64,000 nt of DNA from Schistosoma haematobium (Eukaryota; Platyhelminthes; Trematoda; Strigeidida; Schistosomatidae): NCBI RefSeq assembly GCF_000699445.3, contig NC_067195.1:68382591-68446590 (forward strand), in the 5' to 3' direction. Below the pieces are notes generated by a model. It was given only the letters and a program-made list of their open reading frames with translations, ran no database searches and was not told the DNA's origin. A program made the translations under genes and the position numbers. Shown here in pieces: positions 57,007 through 64,000 of this stretch. The first letter of the stretch is position 1. Each line of letters starts with the position of its first letter.

Positions 57007-58617
57007 AGAAGGTCTTCATTTAGAAGAATTATGACGCTTCATGGTGAAAGCCGAGTTCCTTCGGAAGCCACGAGGCCGATGCCCCTTCTAACAACCAGAG
57101 CAAAAATTTTTATAGGTACATGGAACGTTCGAACAATGTAGGAAACCGGGAAGACCAGTCAAATATCAATGGAAATGAGGAGATACAACTTGGCAGTACT
57201 GGGAATCAGCGAAACCCACTGGACCCAAGCTGGACAGAAAAAGCTAGCTACGGGAGAGATGCTGCTATACTCCGGTCACGAAGAGGACGATGCTCCACAC
57301 ACTCAGGGAGTCGCTCTTATGCTGTCCAAAGTAGCACGAAATGCACTTGTAGGATGGGAATCTCACGGATCCAGAATCATCAAAGCATCATTCAAAACAA
57401 AGAAGGAGGGGATCTTAATGAATATTATCCAATGTTATGCACCCACCAATGATAGCAACGACGAAATTAAAGATCAGTTCTACGAGCGGCTGCAGTCAAT
57501 CATTGAGAAATGCCCAAGAAAGGACCTAACTATTCTGATGGGAGATCTAAATGCCAAGGTCGGAATAGACAACACTGGATATGAAGATATTATGGGACGA
57601 CATGGACTGGGAGAGAGGAACGAAAATGGAGAAAGATTTGCAAATTTGTGTGCATTCGACAAATTAGTCATAGGAGGCACAATATTTCCACACAAACGTA
57701 TACACAAGGCTACATGGATCTCACCGGACCACACTACAGAGAACCAGATAGACCATATTTGCATCAAAAAAAAATTCCGAAGGACAGTGGAAGATGTGAG
57801 AACCAGGAGAGGAGCTGACGTAGCTTCAGATCACCACCTAGTTGTAGCCAATTTAAAACTGAAGCTAAAAAAGAACTGGACAAGTGGACAAACAGCAATA
57901 CAAAGGTTCAATACAGCCTTCCTTCGAGATACTGACAAACTCAATGAATTCAAGATAGCTCTCAACAACAGGTTCCAAGCCTTACAAGATCTACTGAAAG
58001 AAGAAGAAACTACTATGGAGGACAACTGGAAAGGCATCAAGGAAGCATTAACTTCAACGTGTCAAGAGGTTCTGGGTCTAAAGAAATACCATCATAAGGA
58101 ATGGATCTCTACAGAAACACTGGACAAGATCAAAGAAAGGAAGAACAAGAAGGCAGCAATAAACAACAGCCGAACACGAGCAGAGAAAGTCCAAGCACAA
58201 GCTGAATACATAGAAGCAAATAAGCAAGTGAAGAGGAGCATTAGAGCCGACAAGAAGAAATACGTGGAAGAACTAGCAACGACGGCAGAAAAAGCTGCTA
58301 GAGAAGGACATATGAAACAGCTTCACGATACAACGAAGAAACTAGCAGGGAAATACAGTGAACCAGAGAGGCCGGTCAAAGACAAAGAAGGCAAGCCAAT
58401 CACCGAAATTCAACAACAGCGTAACAGATGGGTAGAATATTTCGAGGGACTCCTGAATAGGCCGGCTCCAATGAATCCACCGGACATCGAAGCAGCACAC
58501 ATAGATCTTCCTATAGATGTCAACCCACCAACGACGGAAGAAATTAGAATGGCCATCAGACAAATCAAGAGCGGTAAAGCAGCAGGACCCGACAACATAC
58601 CAGTTGAAGCACTGTAG
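57007..58617 (+). pseudogene. RTE copy C, endonuclease and linker
   Basis: From the ATG equivalent to that of copy A (57031, MTLHGESRVPSEATRPMP) the frame stops after IGTWNVRTM at TAG 57139-57141. It then stays open from about 57142 to 58617: [95 protein letters not shown] and [19 protein letters not shown]. Endonuclease motifs are complete apart from the early stop. It differs from copy A at many residues, marking a second subfamily. Confidence 0.9.
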
Positions 58618-59121
58618 TCAGACATCGAAGTAACTACAAGAATGATTTACCTTCTATTCAAAAAGATTTGGGAGGAGGAACAAGTGCCGATGGACTGGAA
58701 AGAAGGACACCTCATCAATATTTTAAAGAAAGGAGATCTGGGCAAATGGAAAATCTACAGAGGCATTACACTACTGTCAATGCCAGGGAAAGTCTTTAAC
58801 AGAGTCATGCTGAACCGGATGAAAGGTGCAGTAGACGCCCAACTTCGAGATCAACAAGCTGGATTCCGTAAGGACAGGTCGTGCACAGACCGAATCACGA
58901 CACTACGGATCATGGTCGAACAATCAATTGAGTGGAACTCGTCATTGTACACCAACTTCATTGATTATGAAAAGGCATTTGACAGTGTAGATGGGAGAAC
59001 GTTATGGAAACTTCTTCGACACTACGGAGTTCCTGAGAAGATTGTCAATATTATCCGGAACTCATACGACGGACTACAGTGCAAAGTAGTGCATGGAGGA
59101 CAGCTGACAGACGCATTCTAA
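58618..59121 (+). pseudogene. RTE copy C, RT palm segment
   Basis: RT frame from the stop at 58615-58617 to TAA 59119-59121: [69 protein letters not shown]. The peptide is identical to that of copy E (46757-47236). Confidence 0.88.
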
Positions 59122-60051
59122 GTAGGAACCGGAGTCAGACAAGGCTGTCTACTCTCTCCCTTCCTCTTTCTTCTGGTGGTCGACTGGATTATGAAGACCA
59201 CGACATCTGAAGGAAAACACGGAATACAATGGACAGCTCAGAATCAATTAGACGATTAGGATTTCTCAGATGACCTAGCCCTCCTATCGCATACACATGA
59301 ACAAATGCAGATAAAGACAGCCAGTGTAGCAGCAGTCTCTGCATCAGTAGGCCTCAAAATACACAAGGGGAAAACCAAGGTCCTCAAATTCAAAACGCAG
59401 AAATGCAATCCAATCACTCTTGATGGCGAAACTCTGGACGATGTAGAATCCTTCACATACCTGGGAAGCATCATCGATGAACAAGGAGGTTCAGGTGCAG
59501 ACGTAAAGGCGAGGATTGACAAAGCAAGGACAGCATTCCTACAGTTGAAGAACATATGGAACTCAAAACAACTTTCAACCAATATCAAAGTGAGAATCTT
59601 CAATACGAACGTCAAGACAGTCCTACTGTATGGAGCTGAAACTTGGAGAACTACAACAACCACCATCAAGAAGGTGCAAGTATTTATGAATGGTTGTCTA
59701 CGCAAGATACTCAACATCCATTGGCCGGATACCATCAGCAACAGCCTTCTGTGGGAGAGAACAAACCAGCTTCCAGCTGAAGAGGAAATTAGGAAAAGAC
59801 GATGGAAATGGATAGGACATACACTACGCAAATCGTCAAACTGCATCACGAGACAAGCCCTAACTTGGACTCCTGAAGGGAAGCGGAAAAGAGGAAGGCC
59901 AAAGAACACATTACGTCGGGAAATAGAAGCAGATATGAAAAGGATGAATAACAACTGGAAGGAGCTGGAAAGGATTGCCCAGGACAGGGTTGGATGGAGA
60001 ATTCTGGTGAGCGGCCTATGCTCCTTCACGAGGAGTAACAGGCGTAAGTAA
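59122..60051 (+). pseudogene. RTE copy C, RT C-terminal segment
   Basis: [20 protein letters not shown], then a TAG before [10 protein letters not shown] (FSDD in place of FADD), then an open run from about 59260 to the tail-derived TAA at 60049-60051: [75 protein letters not shown]. The last 248 residues are identical to copy E. Confidence 0.88.
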
Positions 60052-60062
60052 TGTAAGTAAGT

Positions 60063-60703
60063 ATGACCAGTTTATTGAAGGCACACAGGTTTGCAAATCT
60101 CTCACCATTTTCGTTCCATTCTCCCAGTCTGTGTCGTCCCATGATGTTCTCATATCCGGTGTTGTCCATTCCAATCTTGGCATTGAAATCTCCCATCAGA
60201 ATGGTCAGTTCCTTTGTTGGGCACTATTCGATGACTGACTGCAGCCTATTGTAGAATTGATCTTTAGCGTCTTCATTGTAGTCGTTGGTAGGCGCATAGC
60301 ATTGGATGATGTTCATTGAAATGCCCTCTTTCTTTGTTTTGAAGGAGGCTTTGATGATCCTTGGTCCATGAGATTCCCATCCTATAAGTGCATTTTGCGC
60401 TTGTTTGGACAGCATCAATGCAACTCCTTGTGTATGTGGTGCATTTTCTTCTTCATGGCCGGAGTATAACGGGAGCTCTCCTGTAGTTAGTCGTTGTTGT
60501 CCGACTTGCGTCCAACGTGTTTCATTGGTCCTAAGCACCTCTAGGTTGTATCTACTCATTTCTGCATCAATTTGGAAGACTCTCCCGGTCTCCCACATTG
60601 TACGAGCATTCCATGTACCTAAATAAATGGTCGTTCTGGTTGTCAGAAGGGGCATCGGCCTTGTGACTTTTGAAGGAACTCGGCTTTCATCATGAGGCGT
60701 CAT
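60063..60703 (-). pseudogene. RTE copy D, endonuclease N-terminal part
   Basis: ATG at 60703 ([20 protein letters not shown]) gives LGTWNARTMWETGRVFQID, VLRTNETRWTQ (the family has ISETHW; Glu kept), [16 protein letters not shown] and [10 protein letters not shown], and stops at TAG near 60224, where copy A continues ([19 protein letters not shown]). The remaining frame reaches 60063, where copy C interrupts. Confidence 0.87.
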
Positions 60704-60886
60704 AACTCTTCTAAATGAAGACCTTCTGACTCCCAGGGCAGAGTTTAAAAGGTTTGGGTAATTTTTTCTGGTTAGCGTTTTTTTAACGAGTTAGTTTTCT
60801 ACGGGATGGGGTCGTTAACCCCATGCCCAACCCTCCTCCTTTATCCGGGCTTGGGACCGACAGTAGCCTCCAGAGTGACTCCAGGC
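60704..60886 (-). promoter_or_regulatory. 5' leader of RTE copy D
   Basis: Same leader as copy A (38460-38642). The hairpin at 60803-60828 keeps the ATGGGG/CCCCAT stem with changed loop bases. Confidence 0.6.
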
Positions 60887-61214
60887 TTAGTTTATACTGT
60901 GCTAATCCAGTAATATTTAGATGGTGACTTTAATAAATAGGATAACATGAGTCAGTTAAATGAGAATCATGTGAAAAGTTCACGATGTGAAAATAAATGA
61001 CTGAATGAATTGTGTGTATGTATGTGTAAGATTGAGTTATTAACAGTTGATAAAAGTGCAAGTTGGAGATTGAGAAACTGTTTCTGAATGATCAATGAGT
61101 ATGTAAAGTGAAAATCACCAAATACATAATTGTATTGCTAAAATAATCCACATTAATTTCGGTTATAATAACGATGCATGTGAAATAAATAGGTTGGATA
61201 GAGAAAGGGTCTAA
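60887..61214. other. No recognised gene
   Basis: AT-rich spacer. Confidence 0.4.
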
Positions 61215-62010
61215 TTACTTGTTAACGAATATTTGCCAAGTAGTTGCTAGCTGAATACCATCCTTTCTGTTCAGGCTGTTCTTGTTCGCACATATATACA
61301 GCACTTCTGTTGTCAATGTTTCTGTGTGTGTTAAAACCTTTCTGTAGTATTTTGGTCCTCTCAAAATTGATCTTGTGTCCTGTTTCCAACGCATGTGACG
61401 ATATCGCAAACTTATTCTCAAGTTTCTTTAGATCAACAGAGGATTTGGGAACATTTTTCAAACACTGTTTATGTTCCTCCAACCTTACATTTAATTGTCT
61501 GGAAGTCTCTCCTACATAAGCTGCATTACAATCATGACATTCGATCTCATAGGTAATATTTTATTGTTCTTCTTTTACTATTCTCAATATTATTTATATT
61601 TAAGCCAGTACAATTGTAGCATTTTTCCTTAACTTATTTGTTATATGATGTATTTGTCTTCTGTTAAATAATACTTTTGTGGGAAAATGATATCTGAAAT
61701 AATCTCGGTGATTGAAATTTAAAGTAATTCGAACGTTGAGATCGCTGAGATTATTTCAAATGTAATTTCCACATATAATGACTAATCTATACTCGGCGCC
61801 CAATTTTTGCCAAACTAACTATAATGACTGTCCTAATTTAACCTTTATCGACTGTAAGATTTTACTGGTTTCAGCCCTAAGTTTATTAAGCGCTGTCTTA
61901 CTTTTCGTTTCCTTAATTAGTTCATATCGGTCCTCTTGTAGATGTTCCCTGGCTTTTTTCTCGTAGTCTGATTTGTTCATAATAACTGTCGTATTCCCTT
62001 TTATTTATAA
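61215..62010 (-). pseudogene. Penelope-like element, internally deleted (copy 3)
   Basis: Minus strand. 62010-61800 has VIMNKSDYEKKAREHLQEDR and YELIKETKSKTALNKLRAET, resembling the RT N-terminal region. 61565-61230 is the GIY-YIG end: ITYEIECHDCNAAYVGETSR, QLNVRLEEHKQCLKNVPKSS, FAISSHALETGHKINFERTK, ending YSASNYLANIR. The catalytic RT core is missing. 61690-61770 holds inverted segments (GAAATAATCTCGGTGATTGA and GATCGCTGAGATTATTTC) shared with 20700 and 54335, so a pseudo-LTR piece was captured between the halves. Confidence 0.72.
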
Positions 62011-63058
62011 TCCAAAATAAGACTTTTATTTATAGATCCGATGACTTGTTTATTAGCTGTTAATTCAAGAGTATATCTTACATAGATACCTTCCAAAAGC
62101 CAATACAATAATTAATTTCTAATAAGAAAACAGTTTTATTTATTTTAAGCGACGATTATGATCATTATAATCAATTAAATCAGTAATCTTACATAAAAAT
62201 ATATACATTCATTCTCATCTTATTATTTGAAAGAACAATCATCTATTCCATTCGAATTATACACAAGAACTCTTAAAACAAGTTCAATGAAATGCTAACT
62301 AAAGTTAACATAAAGCAAACAATCTATTTTACAGATTATATAGTATATTTTGATTCATACTCTCCAATAAACACTAAACATATTTGCATAGTATTATTAA
62401 ATGTTTAGAATTCTTTGATAGTAACTTTATTCTGAATAGGTAATCAAAAACTCAGTTACTAAAGAACATAAACATGATATTACCACTTCTCAACAATTAT
62501 CATTTCCTGAAATGCATAAAATCACATGAAATAATAGATGTTAAAATTATTATTATTATCACCCTGTAAAAATAAGTATATATATTTGCGATTGTACAGC
62601 TTTGAAAATGAATTCGCCGAAAAGACAACTCTTCGCTGAACTAATCTTTCTTTCTTATTTAATGTCATAATGGGTGTATTCCGTTTGTTAAAATAATCGT
62701 CTTCGTACAAAAGTTGTAAAGATAATAAAATATGTATATATGGTAATATATGAAACAAGTAATCATCACTACCATAATTTGTTAAAATATAAAGTGAGAA
62801 ATGTGTAACAAAATTCTTAATTTCAGCAGTCAATATTAAAAGAACACAAAACAAAAGATTATAAAGGAAATGAATAGATTACATTGAAATATCACAAAAA
62901 TTTTAATAATGATATGTACATTATATTAGATGATGTGAAATATTTAACGAAAGTTTATTACAGATTGAATTGTACGATTAGAAGAAATTATTTAGATATT
63001 ACTCAAGCGATGGTGTTTCCAAGATACTTTACTTTAACGATAAAAGATAAACAGGTTC

Positions 63059-63060
<2 letters not shown>
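62011..63060. other. No recognised gene
   Basis: Very AT-rich. A 110-codon minus frame (62522-62854) is Asn/Tyr/Leu-rich with no family motif; I do not call it. Confidence 0.4.

Positions 63061-63110
<50 letters not shown>
63061..63110 (+). repeat. (TTA)n microsatellite
   Basis: About 17 TTA units, like the tract at 14401-14451. Confidence 0.97.
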
Positions 63111-64000
63111 TTACATGTGCTTGTAACAAAAAACAAACGTATTTTTCTATTTATTCTCAACCTGTGAATGAAATGGCAATATATAATTAATCGTGTTATT
63201 GTGTGTTATTTGTCATGTAATTGACAATTTACTCATAACATTAAATTAATAGAAATAATTAACCATTAAGTAAGTTCAAAAGCAGTGAAATAGATGCTTT
63301 AGTAAATACATTTTGGTGAAAAAATGTACTTGTTGAATGACCACTGGTAAAAATTTTCACAGTCAGTAAATGTATCAGGGTTATCGACAAACTTCGGTAT
63401 CAAATGTTTCTTATATCCTAATTTTGTTTATTCTCTTTCTTTCAAGTGTACAGAAAAGTTTCCGAATCTTTTGAAAAAAAAATGATGAACTCATTTTCGA
63501 TAAACACACTTCGTTTGAATTTGAAAATCAATGTGATTGTATAAAATTATTAAAATCACGGTTCAAATATTGAACTGTTTAACAAAATCATATCAATGTG
63601 GTTTATTTCAAATGAGTAACATTAATACAATGTATTTTTGCAAACATTCCAAAGTGTTGATAAAAGCATGCTCAATATACAAATCATTTGAAATTATCAC
63701 ATTGTTCCTTTCTAGTCACATTGATAAATCCTCATAAACAGTTTGGATCTATCGGGACAAACAACTGAATAGGACTAGTAGTTAATTTGTATATCAATAG
63801 AGGTATAACGTTTAACAATATCAGAATTGTATAAAAGCAGTGCCAAACGTTTGGAAATCCTTCTATTAACTCAGATTTTAATCTAATAAACTTGCTCGAT
63901 AGAATTCGGTCAGTATGAAGAAGTACATATAAACTAATACTTAGTTATAAGAACCACTGTACGTACCTCAGTCTTAAAGAAAGCCAATCGTGATACAGAT
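63111..64000. other. No recognised gene
   Basis: AT-rich. AATACTTAGTTATAAGA near 63935 also occurs near 29787, perhaps a small dispersed repeat. Confidence 0.4.

Larger units (their letters stand above)
56848..60062 (+). mobile_element. RTE family 2 copy C, near full length, inserted in copy D
   Basis: Starts GCCTGTAGC (diverged form of the leader start) and contains the leader block CGGTCCCAAGCCCGG and hairpin (56905-56930), then EN-RT coding sequence, ending in TAAG-type repeats (60044-60062). Copy D reads TGTCGCCT before and ATGACCAG after it, where copy A reads GCCGCCTATGACCAG, so no target duplication is visible and GCCT is shared between target and element. Stops near 57139, 58615, 59119 and 59256 make it defective. 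Confidence 0.9.
54481..60886 (-). mobile_element. RTE family 2 copy D, split by copy C
   Basis: The 3' part is 54481-56847 and the 5' part 60063-60886; together they form one near full-length element. Its 5' leader starts GCCTGGAGTC (complement at 60877-60886) and its tail is TAAG repeats at 54477-54490. Flanks AAATGTATACTATGC (54466-54480) and AGTTTATACTGTGC (60889-60902) look like a diverged target duplication. The opposite-strand copy C occupies 56848-60062. Copy D is close in sequence to copy A but carries stops and an RT-killing deletion. Confidence 0.88.

Noticed and set aside
62522..62854. 110-codon minus-strand frame
   Set aside because: Low-complexity, AT-driven composition with no domain, splice or homology support.
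1..64000. CRISPR arrays, bacterial operons, rRNA genes
   Set aside because: Sequence character is eukaryotic; no spaced direct repeats or rRNA motifs were found.

Overview
This window is AT-rich eukaryotic DNA from a metazoan with many retrotransposons, most likely a blood fluke (Schistosoma or a close relative). The grounds are RTE-, CR1-, Penelope-, Ty3/Gypsy- and BEL/Pao-type elements of the kinds described in schistosomes, together with a tRNA-derived SINE followed by a hammerhead ribozyme core, an arrangement known from the schistosome Sm-alpha family. Species is inferred, not proven. No rRNA gene, functional tRNA gene, CRISPR array or bacterial operon is visible.

Host genes are few. 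At the left edge (4-439, minus) lies the first coding exon of a BTB/kelch-like protein; it runs to the window edge. The main host gene is a two-exon homologue of ASTE1 (Asteroid, a FEN1/XPG-fold protein) on the plus strand. Exon 1 (33684-33932) carries the XPG-N-like half and exon 2 (42453-44585) the rest. They are joined by an 8.5-kb intron with phase-0 consensus splice sites and give a protein of about 793 residues. Two weaker candidate exons (16569-16940 and 19141-19267) have compatible splice phase and may form another small gene.

The rest is layered mobile DNA. 1.2-1.8 kb: RTE C-terminal fragment. 5.3-7.7 kb: decayed Ty3/Gypsy pol. 8.0-13.7 kb: complete BEL/Pao insertion with near-identical LTRs and a 5-bp target duplication, whose reverse-transcriptase core is deleted. 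14.5-16.3 kb: Penelope-like element bounded by long inverted repeats and inserted in a second Gypsy fragment. 21.7-23.7 kb: third Gypsy copy (gag, protease, integrase, no RT). 24.1-28.8 kb: several CR1-type fragments. 29.1-31.6 kb: RTE family 1 copy with a doubled 3' end.

The ASTE1 intron contains a Penelope fragment, a full-length RTE family 2 element with an intact 1005-codon ORF and perfect 17-bp target duplication (35416-38661, antisense to the gene), and a decayed sense RTE copy that itself carries a 0.4-kb insertion. Downstream lie a 5'-truncated RTE copy (45.8-47.3 kb), a degenerate tRNA-SINE, a nearly intact Penelope element (50.4-51.7 kb), the SINE/hammerhead (51.9 kb), a solo LTR with CCATG duplication (52.9-53.3 kb), an RTE copy (54.5-60.9 kb) split by another RTE copy in opposite orientation, and a Penelope fragment (61.2-62.0 kb).

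Functionally the window looks like a retrotransposon ecosystem. One RTE copy appears competent. Several defective copies (a BEL element lacking RT, and an RTE lineage sharing the same nonsense codons) show signs of recent movement that would have needed proteins supplied by other copies.
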